A stretch of 64,000 nt of DNA, taken from positions 1,105,897 to 1,169,896 of the forward strand of contig KZ627155.1 in assembly GCA_002917775.1 (NCBI GenBank), written 5' to 3'. Of this stretch, positions 33,532 to 45,732 are shown piece after piece (the stretch's first letter is position 1; each line of letters starts with the position of its first letter). This stretch comes from Glaciozyma antarctica PI12 (Eukaryota > Basidiomycota > Microbotryomycetes > Kriegeriales > Camptobasidiaceae). A model generated the notes under the pieces. That model saw nothing but the letters and a program-made list of their open reading frames with translations, searched no databases and had not been told where the DNA came from. Made by a program: the position numbers and the translations under genes.

Positions 33532-35118
33532 CTAGCGCCCGGAGTCTCCGAACTCCTTTTGAAGCGGTGCCCGGGAGAACTGAAAGAGCGGCAGGACGTA
33601 CCAGGCAGTCGCGCCAGCGAGGGTACAAGCCGTGACGCCGTCTCCAACGCAGGCCTTGCAGGTGCGATCGGCGGTGGCGTACTGACCCGCCGAGCAAGCC
33701 GCGACACAAGCAGCGGGACTGGCGGTCGAGATGAGGAAGAAGAAGGTGCTGAGAGAGTGGAGGGTTAGAAGGGCGGGAGCAGTGGCGTTAGCGATAAGAA
33801 ACGCACCAGGAAGTCGGGATGTCGCCGATTGTGCAAGTAGCCACGTTGATACCGGTGCATTGCTTGCAGACGCGGTTGTCGGAGAACTCGTTGGCCGCGC
33901 AGCTTGCGACGCACTTCTTGTCGAGCGAGAGAACGAGAGAGCCAGTGCTGAAGAACGATGGGATCAGCTGGCGGCGCAAAGGGATCGAAGCGAGTGCGGA
34001 GCGTACCAGGACGTAGCGACGTTCCCATCAGCACAGCTCGCGACGTTGTCTCCGGTGCATTGCTGGCAAATGCGATCGACCGCGTAAGTGTTGCTCCCGC
34101 AACTCGCCCGGCATGCCTTGTCGAGCGCGAGGACGAGCGAAGTACTGAGCCGCAAAGTGTCAGCGCTCAGCATTCGGCGAGACTCGAAAAAGGGAGTCAA
34201 CTCACCAGGAAGTGGCTCCGCTGGAAGTGCAAGTCGTCACGTCGGTCCCGAGGCACTTGAAGCACTTCTTGTCGGCAGGGTACTCTCCATCTGGGCAGTC
34301 GGTCAAGCAGGTTGGCGGAGTGGCGGTCGAAAGCTCGTATTCGTCTTTGCTGAAGGTACCGAGGCATGAGCAGCCGTTTGCAGGAAGCGAGGTTGCGAGA
34401 AGCGAGGTGACTGACCAAGTGAGAGCGTAACCAGTCGTCCCATCGCAGGTGTCCACGTTAGCTCCGAGGCAGGACTTGCACTTGCCGTCCTCGACGACCT
34501 CGTTCGCGCTGCAGGACGCATCACAGGTAGGAATAGCGGCGGTCGAGAGGAAAGTGTCGGTAGAACTAGCGAAACCGCAAGAGGTCAGTCAATCGCACGT
34601 GGAGGCAGAAGAGCAGTCTCAGCGGAGAGCTCACCAGGACGTGGCGACGTCGGCGTCTGTGCAGCTCGCGACGTTGTCGCCGGTACACTTCTTGCAGACG
34701 CGGTTGTCGGAGAACTTGTTGGCCGCGCAGCTTACGACGCACTTCTTGTCGAGCGAGAGAACGAGCGACCCAGAGCTGCCAGACATCCCAAATCAGGTCG
34801 CCTTTGACAGGTCTGCACCAAGAAGAGACTCACCAGGAGGTCGCGATACCCCCACCGTCGCAGGCCGCGACGTTGGCACCGACACAGTTGTGAACGCATG
34901 CGTTGTTGATGAAAGTGTAGCCGCTCACGCTGAGCAAAAATCAGTCTCCGCACGGAAATCGCGAGGGCAGGGCTTACCATGAGAGGGGAACGCCAGAACT
35001 GCTGCAGGTCGCGACACTATCGCTTGTGCAAGTCGTGCAGACGCCGTTTAGCGAGTATTGCTGGCCAGTCTTGCAGCAACGCTTGGGATTCGAGGGGGAG
35101 ATCGTGAAGCCGGACGAG
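33532..35118 (-). pseudogene. Truncated cysteine-rich module array, paralog of 22763-25468
   Basis: Eight module exons are readable in order, all joined at TG|C phase-2 introns as in the intact paralog. They include [88 protein letters not shown] and AGQYATADRTCKACVGDG. Some introns are near-identical to the paralog, for example the one starting GTACGTCCTGCCGCTCTT. At the 3' end the last intron is lost after its first 22 bases, and reading through gives a stop at 33532. At the 5' end no ATG, signal peptide or ubiquitin exon connects: the 347 bases upstream contain stops in the needed frame. It is therefore best seen as a duplicated fragment broken at both ends, though an unrecognised first exon is possible. 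Confidence 0.6.
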
Positions 35119-35465
35119 CTGCGAGGAGAGAAGTTAGATTTGCGGTACCAGCTCAGTCATCGACGGACCGAGGAACAAAGGTCACAGCTCGAAGTCTCGC
35201 TCAATGTACCCGCTCTCCAGTCTCAGTCTGCATTGTTCGCGTCTGGCCAGGAGTGGCCTGAGAAGGTGCGCTGACAAGAATCCTCCGCAGTGCGGGAAGG
35301 CGCAAGTGCACTCGTCGCCGAGGTCCTCATCGCCCTCGGAAAAGAGAAGGGAAGCTTCGGGTTTTAGCTGCAAGGTAAAATCGACTCGAGACACAGCGAG
35401 TGAGGAGCAGAAGCAGCGGAGCGGCGAAGCGGCCATATCGGACTCTTGAGCGCTGGAATAACGAT
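35119..35465. other. Intergenic between MYND gene and cysteine-rich fragment
   Basis: 347 bases. On the minus strand a frame without ATG near 35400 reads GRFAAPLLLLLTRCVSSRF, resembling the hydrophobic core of a signal peptide. It cannot be joined in frame to the first readable module. It may be a relic of a lost first exon or chance. Confidence 0.35.
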
Positions 35466-36879
35466 TCAGTTCCTGCCCTTCTTCTCTCGCCACTGCTTCC
35501 ACTGCACGTAACAATCAGCGACGTACTCACTACGAACACAGAGAAGAACTCACAGTCATCAACCTCGCCATCTCCCTCTCCGACGCCCCGGCCCCCTCGC
35601 CCTTCTCAATCGCCGACATCTTCGCCCGCTCCACGAACCATTCCTCCCACTCCCCGTCCGTCTGAATCTTCGCCGCCGCATCCGGCATCCACCCCGCCGA
35701 GAGCGAAAGCGGTCGCACGGCGCCCGTAGTGACTTTGCTCCCCTTGACGACCGCAATGCAGAACAGTGCTGCGACGAGCGCCGAAGGAGGAGGCTTGAGG
35801 TCCCTCAAGTAATTCTCCAGAGGCATGCTACGACCACCGATAGCGGGCTTGCTGCCGTCCTTCGAGAGGCCGTCGATCGCGCGGTCGACGTCTGCGAGAG
35901 GCTCAACGCGCGCTTCGGTGACACTGAATGCTGTCGAAGGGTCGCTGGCAGCGGGGTCAAATTCGAGGAGGAGAACCAGGGCGTGGGATTTGTTGCGAGG
36001 GTTGCGGGAGAGGAGGGAGAGGGAGGAGTAGAGGGCTGCGGCGATTTCGGGCTGGAGGTGGTCGAGGAAGGTTGTGAGAGAGGCGTCGAAAGGGGTGGCA
36101 CCGACAGGAGTGGGAGTGGGGAGAGTGGGAGATTTCTGGTCGGGTTGGAGAGAAGCGGCGGGGCCCATGGGCGAGTTATCCTGCGGAGCGACGTGGTCAG
36201 CTTGACGAATGAAGGAGGACGACTTGCGGACGGACCTGGATGATCTAAAAAGCAGATTAGTTAGTGACTTTTTGGAATAGCAAGTAAAGCCAACGCACCT
36301 TGTCGAGCTCCGAGTCGGTCTCTGGGCATGCAGCTTCGTAGCCCTTGATGACGGTTTGATGATACGCCTCACGCATCGGGTTCGCTCCGCACCACGGCTT
36401 ATGCTGCTTCCAATTCTTGTTCTGGCCTGCAAAGAAGCGGGATTAGCGCGCAACTTTGAGCGCATGGAGCGGGGAGCGAAGTACATTCGGTGGAGCAGTA
36501 CAGAGCGGGACACCGCGAGCAGCGCTTCGTCGCAGCTGTGCAGTGAAGAGTTCAGAGCTGCCTTCGGGTTACGTACGAAATCAATCTTACGAGCGAGAAG
36601 ACACTCCTGGCATCCCTCAATAGATCGCGCGACCTGTCGGGAACTCGACATCAGTCGCTGCTCTCCTGGCAGAGGGTCTCCGGGCTGTTCTCACATGGTA
36701 GAGGCCTTCTTGGAGCGCCTTGCGGTTCTCGGCAGTCATGCTGGGGTGCTCAATGTTGCCGCCGTACTTGCGAGAAGCGGGAACCTGCAGACGAACGAGA
36801 TCAGCAACGCAGAAGCTTCCTCCAGAGCCCTGGGAAGACGCACATGCATCAGCAGCGCCATCGTAGTGCGAGAAGTCAT
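35466..36879 (-). CDS. MYND-type zinc-finger protein
   Basis: About 375 residues, start ATG at 36879 (MTSRTTMALLMH). After an intron comes VPASRKYGGNIEHPSMTAEN, then GCQECLLARKIDFVPATKRC. The MYND zinc finger follows, ATKRCSRCPALYCSTEC joined to QNKNWKQHKPWC (C-x2-C-x4-YC-x3-C, H, C). Next are EAYHQTVIKGYEAACPETD and a tail domain with DHLQPEIAAALYSSLSLLSR, HALVLLLEFDPAASD, EEWFVERAKMSAIEKGEGAG and a last exon WKQWREKKGRN ending at 35466. MYND fingers mediate protein-protein contacts, often with proline-rich partners; no SET domain is present. Six introns. It is the intact counterpart of the decayed copy at 12.5-14.1 kb and is divergent to SKI3. Confidence 0.8.
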
Positions 36880-37161
36880 CTTGAGTGAAGCAGAGAGAAC
36901 GGACCTCAAGCAGCTGGGTCGGCGAGAGCTCGAGGAAGTGGTCGAGGCGAGGCCGCAAAAGAAGGAGGAAGAGAGCTTCGATGCGAGGTTCTCAGGCGGG
37001 TAGGGCTGGAGCTCTGGCGTACGGCTGATTAGCTGGTGGAGCTGTCAACCAAGTCGCGAGTCCTAGTGCGGTGTGGTCGAAGGAAGAGCCCGGAGCTCGT
37101 CGGCGCCGCGACACTCTAGACTCTCTGGGTTGACCTCCCTCCACTCTCCCATCCGCCTCTC

Positions 37162-40100
37162 ATGTCGGCGCCTTACATCAAGGGGAAACTCAAGGCGCTC
37201 AAGGAGGCGCTGGCGGCCAAGGAGTGGACTGCCGTTGAGAAGAACGCCAGGTGAGCTCTCCTCGTCGGGCAGCAACAACGCCAGCTGAACCTCTCTCTCC
37301 AGCGAGATCCTGAGCTATGAAGGAGGCAACTACAACGCGTATGTACTTTCAAAGGAGACTGGGAGTGTAGCTGACGCTGTGCGCTACCTCCAGGCGCGTG
37401 TTCCTCTCGCTGGCGCTGTTCAACCTCGACCGGTTCGCCGAGGCGGAGGAGAGCTACAAGAAGGCTATCGAGGGTTCCCCATCTCAGGCGCTAGCTCGGC
37501 AGGTGTGTGCTCTCAGCTGTGGTGGTCACTCAAGCTAACCCGCGCGCAGGGCCTCGCGTCGTTCTACGAGAAGCGCCTCCGCTGGTCCGACTATGCCTGG
37601 TCTCTCCTAGAGCTGATGCAGCTGTTCGAGGCTTCAGGAGATGCACACAAGTACGCCGAGACGTTGCAGAAGCTCATTGTTGTCCAGCGGTCTCACGGCA
37701 CTCGCGTCGAAGTGCGTCTCCTCCTCCCCTACCCGTCCCTCAATAGCTAACCCCGTTCGCAGCTCATCTCCGGCCTCTCCCACCTCCTCCCTTCCTCTCC
37801 ATCCTATTCTCTACTCCGAACTCTCCCTCCGGCAGTCCCAACAGCACCCACCGCCTCCCCCTTTCACGAAATCCAACTCGCTCTCCTCTCCTCCCTCCCT
37901 ACCCTCCTCGAAGTCCTCTCCCTCGCCGAAGCCGAAGAATCCGCCGTACTCGAAGCGGAAATCAAGAAACGACGACAGCGACTGGGAGGAACGACACTGA
38001 GTGCTGCGGCGACGCGTAAAGCCGTGCAGGGCGAGTTGATGAGAGGGAGTCGCTTGCCAGGGCTGTGGAGGGCGATCATGGAGGATCCGGATGCGAGCGA
38101 CAGGGAGGATTTGAGGAGGAAGAACGAGCGCAAGCTATTGGTGCATCTGAGGACGCTGCTGGGAGCTATGCCGTCGAGCTTGGATGCGCGCGAGGTGGAT
38201 CTCAAGAAGGTGGAAAAGCGGAAGGACGTCAAGGAGGAGGAGGAGCGAGAGAAAGCGAGGGTTAGAAATGAGGTGGAGGAGCTTGCGGGCGGAATGGTAC
38301 TGCTGGGGATCCCCGAGGAGATGGCGTGGTCCGCTGTCCTCGAATGGTCGGATCGGGGGGGGACATGGGAGACGATGGATTGGCGGGAGCTAGGGAGGTA
38401 CTGGGAGCTCTTTCCCGAGTGAGTTGCACTCTTCGTGCGAAGCGGTGCTGGAGATGCTGACGTGGCGTTTCGCAGGAGTGGACTGGCGCAAATTTCGAAC
38501 GCGACTCGGCTACGAATGCGAGCCCAGGAGGTCACGGAGGGCGAGGCTGTTGAGCCTGTGCCCACAGCAGACGAGATGTCTGAGATTATCGAGGTCCGCA
38601 AGCGGTCTCCACCTTCAATCCCGCGTTCTTACCCTCCACCCTTTGCAGAAAGGACTCGCCGCATCTCCCGACTCTCTCGTCGCCCACCTCCTCGCCGCCA
38701 AGTTCTTTTCCGACGAGAAGGAATGGGACGCCGTCACTCAGGTCTCCGAGGCGGGTCTCAGCGTACTCGAGAAGCTCGAAGCCGAGAACGGTCGTCCTCT
38801 CCCAACGTGCGTCCCCTCAGTCACCTCAGAATTCATCTAACGCCCTCCGCAGATCTCGCCAAACTCTTGATTCTCACCTCGCTATCGCCCTCGCGTACCT
38901 CGACCCTCCCTCCCACCACCTCCGCGCTCTCCGCCTCCTCGACGCCCTCCTCGCCTCGTTCGCTTCCGCCCCTCTCCTTGCTGCAAAAGCCTCCGTCCTC
39001 CAGCACGGTGAAAAGTGGCTCGAAGCGGTCCAAGTCTGGGACGTCGTCCTCTCCTCCCTCCCCGCCGAAGATCCCGCACGAACGGCGATTGAAGGCGATC
39101 GAGCGTGGTGCTTGTTCAGTGCGAAGGAGTACGAGGAGGCGGTGGAGGGGCTCGAGAAGGTGGTGGAGGTGTATGCGATCAGGAAGGGGGTGAGGGATGA
39201 GCAGCAGAAGGAGAGGGAGAAGGCCAGGTCGAAGGCGGGGATCGAGAAGGGAGAGGGAGTGGAGGAGGGAGAGACGACGGTCGAAGCTGAGGAGCGCGCG
39301 AAGGCGTGGTGGAGGCTTGGAGAGTGCCTTTGGGTTCTCGGAGGTGCGTTTAGCTGTTGTTCGACTTTCAAACGCACGCTGACTCCTTGTGCGTGTAGAG
39401 GTCGATGCAGAGCTCACTTCTCAGGCGTACGAAGCCTTTATCGCCGCCATCCGCGCTGCACCCGCCTACGCTCCTCCCTTCACCTCTCTCGGCATCTACT
39501 ACCGCTCCCTCGAGACGCCCGACTACGATCGCGCGTCCAAGTGCTTCCAGAAGGCGTTCGAGCTCGACGGAGGGCAGGAGGTCGCTGCGAGGTACTTGGC
39601 GGAAGAGTTTGCGGCGATCTCCGAGTGGGACCTCGTTGAGGTTATTGCCCGCCGGGTCGTTGATGGGAATCGAGGGAAGGCGTCGTTGGGAGGGAAGGCA
39701 GCGCAACGGCTTTCGTGGGCGTGGAAGGCGATTGGCGGTGCCGAGCTGGTGAGCTGACCCCCTCGTGCTCTCTTCCGTATCAAGCTGACGTTTTCTTGGT
39801 TGCAGAACTCGAAGAAGTACCCTCAGGCCATTATCGCTCTGCAGGCTGCTCTTCGCGGTGCGCCCTCCGACGTGCACACGTGGATCAAGCTCGGAGTCGC
39901 CTACCGCTCGTCCGGCAAATACATCGCCGCCCTCAAGGTCTTCGAGAAAGCTTTGTCCCTCGATCCAACGTCGTGGTACGCCCAGTTCTCGATCGGCGAC
40001 GTCCAACGCGAGATTGGCTTGCTCGAACCGGCGCTCAAGACGTTCCGGGAGATCCTCGTCGAGCGGCCGAGTGAACTCGGCGTCAGGGTCGTTCTCGCGG

Positions 40101-42210
40101 AGACGGCGCATATGGCGGGATTGGACGAGGTCCGAGGAGGCTTCCTGGCGCGAGCGGAGACGTCGTTCATCGAGGCGCTCGAGGAGGCATTAATGATCAT
40201 CGAGGCGGGGTCGGCGACGAGGATTGCGTGGAAGATCGCTGGCGACGCGTTGACCGGACTCGGCAAGATCCCAAAACCTCTTCTCCTCGAGAAGTCCAAG
40301 TCTCTGGCTCTTCGCATCCTCGCCGCTGTCGAGGAGCAGGACGTCGACGCGAAGATTGAAGGGCTGGACGCCGTCACCGGCGCCGCGCTTCGCCTTTCCG
40401 CCATCTCCTCCGACTCCCCTAACCTCTTTACCGCCCTTGCCGTCATCGCCTTCAAGACGCGCGTCCTCCTCGAGACGCAGAACGAGGCCTCGATCGGATC
40501 CGCCTGGCTCGACCTCGGCGTCAGTCTCTCCAACCTCCGTCCCCACCTCGTTCAACTCGACCTCCCCGCCACGTCCGACGAAACTCTTCGCCAAGCCGTC
40601 CGCTGCCTCAAGTTCGCCCTTCACAAGGAGCCGGTCAACTCGATCTTCTGGAACGCCCTCGGCGTCCTCTCCTTCGACCTCAGTCCTCGCCTCAGCCAGC
40701 ATTGCTTCATCAAGTCGATCGAGCACAACTCGCGCAGCGCGGTCCCTTGGACGAACCTCGGCCTCTTCTACCTTGTTCACGGTGACGAGGACCTCGCCAA
40801 CCAGTCGTTCCTCAAGGCGCAAGTCATCGACCCCGACTGGGCGCCCGCATGGGTCGGGCAGGCGACGCTCGCGGATCTGGCGGGACACCTCGCCGAGTCT
40901 TCGGTCCTCCTCGAGCACGCCTTCAGTCTCGGAGGAAGCACGCCCGAGGCCGATATCGGCTACGCGACTCGCGCGTACTCGAAGCATCGCTCTACGCCCA
41001 ACCCTCCTTCCGCCACAGCAGCCCTCAGCGCACCCCTCTTCGCCCTCACTCGCTACCTCTCCCAACGCCCTACCGACCCCAGCGCTCTCCATCTCAACGC
41101 CCTCCTCCTCGAACAAGTGGGCGACCTCCCCACCGCCTGCGAATCGCTCGAGAAGGCCGCGACGATCCTCGAGGAGCTGTACGAGGTCGACGAGAGTCCT
41201 CAAGTCGAGGGCCAGTTCGTGATCGCCCAGACGAACCTCGGACGCGTACGCCTCGCGAGCCTCGATTACGAGGGAGCTCTCTCCGCTTTCGAAGCAGCGA
41301 TGAGCTTGCTCAACGTCGACGGGGAGGACCAGTCGTCGCAAGGAGGCTTGACGAGGGACCAGTCGATACTCCTTCTTACCGAGTGCAAGCTCGGTTCGGG
41401 GTTGACGCACTTCTGGCTCGGGGAGGTGGACACGGCGGCTGGAGTGCTCGAGGGGGCGTTGGAGGATATCGAGGCGCACGAGGGGAGTCGGAGAGCGGAT
41501 ATCGCGATCGCGGCTGGGAAGGTGTATTGGAGTCAAAGGGACGAGGATAGGGCGTTGGGATCCTTTGTGGATGCACCATCAGCGTGAGTGGGACTCGCTT
41601 CTCCGTCGTCGCTGTCGTTGGCTGACTATCGCTTCACAGACTCATGTCGAAAGCGCCTCTCTTCGTCACGCTGTCGATTCAAGCTCTCGCCATCGTCACC
41701 TCCGACACCGCTGTTCTCAACACCGTCAAGCGCCTCAAGAACGATCCCATTGTCAAGTTCAATCCAAAAGCGACGCGGCTGACTGTCCTCCAGAACCTCG
41801 CCAAGGTGCGTCGATCGCCTCCTCCTCCCTCCATCTCGCTAACTCTCTCGCAGAACAACCAACCCGCCGCACTCTCCGCCGCTTCTCGCACCCTCCACGC
41901 CACTCCCTGGGCCTCCCAATCCCGCGGCACCGTCGCCCAACTCCTCGTCGAGCTCGCTCCCATCGACGGCGTCCCAGACTCGAACGTCAACCTGGACGTC
42001 TGCACTCGATTCATTCGGACGCAGCTGGTGGATGGGGAGGACGCGCGAGGTCGGTCGCGACGATATCGGGCAGCGGGGTTGGTGCGAGCTGCGAAGGAGG
42101 GCGAGGAGCTGGGAGCCCTGGGGCACCTGCAGAAGGCCGTCTGGTTGTCGCCGTGGGAGAAGGGGCTGAGGAGGGATTTGGGAGTGCTTCAGGCTGCTGT
42201 GGAGGATTAG
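37162..42210 (+). CDS. SKI3: Superkiller complex TPR protein Ski3
   Basis: Ski3 is the TPR scaffold of the Ski2-Ski3-Ski8 complex, which feeds mRNA to the cytoplasmic exosome for 3'-5' decay. The start ATG is at 37162 (MSAPYIKGKLKALKEALAAK). The N-terminal TPRs match Ski3/TTC37 (EWTAVEKNASEILSYEGGNY, LFNLDRFAEAEESYKKAIEG, GLASFYEKRLRWSDYAWSLL). A long middle region with a Lys/Glu-rich insert follows. An extended exon (39800-41580) has many further TPRs, such as HTWIKLGVAYRSSGKYIAAL, NALGVLSFDLSPRLSQHCFI, KSIEHNSRSAVPWTNLGLFY and WAPAWVGQATLADLAGHLAE. It ends LQKAVWLSPWEKGLRRDLGV with TAG at 42210. At roughly 1400 residues the length suits Ski3. About eight introns. Confidence 0.88.
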
Positions 42211-42384
42211 GAGCAAGTTGTAACTCACTGGCGCGACTTCCCTTCTCAGCGAGCGGCGATGCGAATAGCAGAGCGGTCTTTGACCGTTCACGGAAGCGAG
42301 GTCGCGAGTGAGCTTGGCAAGAGAGTCACTGGATGACTGATAACGTTGACGACCACCGCCTGCATTCCTGATACAAAGCTGCCA

Positions 42385-45300
42385 CTACGAGAACCCCACC
42401 CCCAGCGGATCGAATGCCGCCCCCTTCACCCCCTCGACCTTGACCTCGACCTTTCCCATCCGTTCCACAGGTCGCGGCAATAGCTCCGTCGGTAGCTGCG
42501 ACCTCGCGAGCACCGAAGACCCAGGCGAGGACCTGCTCGGCGTCCGCTCCCAAGGGTTATCTGCCTTGATCGACACGCTCGCCAATCCCACTTCCACCGC
42601 CGCCGTCGACGAAGAGCCCCTTCGCTTCCCATTCGCCTCGAGCGGATCCTCGCCCAACCGACTCCTGACGGGCAAAGTCGACGCCTTGAGCGGCGACGCC
42701 GGGGCGGTTGAAATCCTGCTCGTCGAAGCCTCGCTCGCCGCCCAGTCGTTCTTCTCCCTCGCTCCAACAATCTTGCTCCAAAGCTCTGCTCCATCTCCTT
42801 CGGCTCGCCAGCCCAAATTCGACGCCTCGCCATCGACGACGCGCGCGTGCCTTGCGCGCTCCTCGTCCGCTGCTCGGGTTGACGACGGTGGGGAGGTCGG
42901 AGGAACGGGAGAGGAGTCGCGGTACTGCGTCACGGCTTCTTGGTAGCCCTTCTGGATCCCTTTCCAGGCTCCCCAGCCGAACTTCTGAACGGACGAGACG
43001 GCTTCGGCGAGTTGGACTTGGGAGGGGAGGGAGGGCGCCGAGGAGACGAGAGGGGTTGTGGAGCGGGGGAGAGGAGGAGTGTCGGTTCCGAGCGTCGCAA
43101 AGGGGTCGTGTAGCGCGTCCTGGACGATCGTCACGTCCGGCTCCTCGTTGACCTCATCAACGACGACAACCTCGGCCGGTCGACCATTCATCTCCTCTTC
43201 TCCTCGACCAAATAGCTCAAACCACCACTTGACGTCGTGAGGGTTGACGAGGAGGACTCCCTGGTCCGCGTCCAGCGCTCTGGATTCCGGATCGTCGAGA
43301 CTCTTGTCGTACGCCTCGTTCTTGTACTCCTCCTTGAGCACCAGCTCCTCGCCTTCGAGGTCGAACATCCCCTCCCAAACGCTCTGCGTCCGTTCCCGCC
43401 CTCGCATCCCCTCCCTCTGGCGCTCCGAATTGAAGAGGAACGTCCCCGACCTCCCAGCGTATGTCTCCCACTGCAACTTCCTCAGCAGCTTCTCGCTCCA
43501 TTCGAACCGCTCGGGGAACTGCCGCTGAATCTGGTAGATGCAATCGAGGAACTGCTGGAAGACGGGACACGTCTCCTTGAACGCGTGGCTCGAGCCTGCG
43601 AACTGCTTCTGCACCGACGCGAGGAACGCAGCTTGCGCACTGACGTTGTCGCCTGGGATCGCGACGAACGCCGTCTTGTCGCCACAGAGGTGTCCCGTTC
43701 GATCTGAGAAGCGGTGGCCATACGAGACCCAGTCTTTCTCGATGAGGACGGCGAGACCTTGGGCGGTGCGGTAGTAGGGGTCGAGGCAGAGTTGGGCGAG
43801 GGAGGAGAGTTGGGAGGTACGGTCCCAGCCGTCGGAACAGTGGACGAGGACGTGCGAGTTGAAGAGGTGGATGGTGCGAGTGATGACGAGGATGCCGTCG
43901 AGGATGTTGGTGAGGTGCTTGAGCCACTGCGTACGCTTTAGAGCGGTGCGGTCGAGGTGGCCTGTCGATTCCGAGTCGCGGAGGGCTTTGCGAAAGGCGT
44001 GAGTTGTCGTTCACTAGAGGAGCTGAGCTGAGGGGAGAACGAACCGTCGTAGATTCCTGAGAGACTCGCACGCATGACGTGAATGTTGTCGATACCGAGG
44101 TACGCCTTCTTGCAGTTCCGGTAGTGCTCCATGTTCTCCGTCCCTGCGCCCTTGACCGAGTTGGCCATTGCGTTCGTCGTTGGCCGAGCGTCGATGATGA
44201 GGTTCGTCGCTTGAGCGCCGTAAACGACTTGACCGTCGGCCGAGGAGCTGGATGAAGAAGAATAAGAGAGGATAAAGGCGTGTCGAGGAGGTGCGGTCGA
44301 GTGTTGCGAGTGCGATGAGAAGATGGCCTCGATGAGCTTCTCGTCTTGAATCGAGCGGGCGTTCTTGAGGCCGACCATAGGCTGGGACGAGCGAGTGATG
44401 GATCCCTGCGTTCGTCGGTGTCGTCAGCAACGCTTTCTGCACTCGAAGGAGAGAGAGCAACGTACGAGGTTCGCCCAGTGGAGATAGACGAGTCCCGGAA
44501 TCCGACCCTTGCTGCGATACTTGACGGCGTAGCCCAGCGTCGTATCCGAGATCTTTGCCGGCACCATAATCGAAGCGGGATACGAGGGACAAAACTGCAC
44601 CACCGCGTCAGCTACCCTCCCTCTTCCTCTCAGCCGCAACGCACCTCGTAGTCCGCATTGATTTCGCTCGCCCTCCACGCCTTGCTCCGACTCCCAACTC
44701 CCATCCTCGCAAACTCCTTCTCAGGCTCATAAATCCCCCACCCGGCCTTCCCCTTCCCCTTCCTATCCACCGCCTGTCCCAGCTCCCCCTCATAGAAGAA
44801 CGCATACAGCGTCTCGAGCCCTCCTGCTCCAACACCTCCGCACAGCCCCTTGAGGCTCTCCCAGACTCCATCGGCTTCCTCCGCGGCGCTGAAGGAGAGC
44901 TCGTAGGCTTTGAAATCGCGCGTGCGGAGGAGGAGAGGGTGGACGGTGCCGGTGAGGTTGGGAGCAGTACGGGCGACCGAGTGGAGGAGGGGAAGGGGAA
45001 TCTGCGTACAAACCTAGTCAGCTCGTCTGATTCTCCTGAGCAGCTGTTCACTGTGTCGCTAGCAGCACCTGCGCCTCCCCTCGTGAGCCGCACGCCGTCA
45101 ACGGCCTCCTGCTCCATCTCTCGCTCCAGCATCCCCGCCGATAGCCCAGACGAGCTCCACCAGCCGTAAACCGTACGAAAGAACGCACCCAGAGCTCCGT
45201 GGCGCCCACCGAGCGGAAGATGAGGTGGTGAGGCGTGAGATGGAGGGAGCCAAGCGTCGGCGTCGAGGGGGGATCAGAGCCCTGCCGTTTCAGCAGACGC

Positions 45301-45393
45301 ATCTGCGAGACCTTCTACACATTAATAAACATGTCAGTAAGCTCACAGAGAGGTGGGGAGAGGACGGCGTACGGAGACCTTGATCGCGTCCAT
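42385..45393 (-). CDS. Myotubularin-family phosphoinositide 3-phosphatase (Ymr1-like)
   Basis: Myotubularins remove the 3-phosphate from PI3P and PI(3,5)P2 on endosomal membranes. The start is ATG 45393 (MDAIKVSKVSQMRLLKRQGS). An N-terminal PH-GRAM domain is suggested by LGSLHLTPHHLIFRSVG. The phosphatase domain is clear: FCPSYPASIMVPAKISDTTL, RSKGRIPGLVYLHWAN, SITRSSQPMVGLKNARSIQD, ATNLIIDARPTTNAMANSVK and GAGTENMEHYRNCKKAYLGI. The catalytic P-loop is HCSDGWDRTSQL (Cys, Asp and Arg all present, so the enzyme should be active). GHRFSDRTGHLCGDK and FKETCPVFQQFLDCIYQIQR follow. The C-terminal roughly 230 residues are low-complexity Ser/Pro-rich. No FYVE finger is seen. About five introns. It converges on SKI3, with about 175 bases between stops. 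Confidence 0.92.
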
Positions 45394-45732
45394 TCGAGCT
45401 GGTGTAGAGCTGAGCTCGTTCGGGTTGGAGCGGACGAGTCAACGGCGCGATAGGCTATTCTCCTTGACTATCTGGTGGTGCGTTGACGCAGGAGCTGGGT
45501 GGCGGCGTGGAGAGGGGAGGGGGAAGGGAGACAAGCAGCCTCCTGGCAGCAAGCGCTCGTCGTCTCTTGACCTTCTACCAAGAGGCGTGCAGGACTCGAT
45601 AAGGACAGCGCCGCCAGTGTCGCTCACCAGCCAAACTCAGCGCTAAACACCTCGAGCTCTTCTCCAGTCTCTGCCGTCGGCGCCAGGCCCACAGCACCCA
45701 GTACCCAGTCCAGCCTCCTGTCCGCGAGCTGA
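45394..45732. promoter_or_regulatory. Bidirectional promoter between myotubularin and MATH-BTB genes
   Basis: 339 bases between divergent start codons. No gene or recognisable element seen. Confidence 0.45.

Noticed and set aside
33532-33620. A normal C-terminal exon of the second Cys-rich array
   Set aside because: The final residues come from reading through the start of an intron that is spliced in the paralog. The tail has no cysteines and no likeness to the paralog's last exon.
40190-41536. A 448-codon minus-strand open frame opposite SKI3
   Set aside because: It is the antisense of the long TPR exon, with Arg/Glu/Val-rich composition and no domain.
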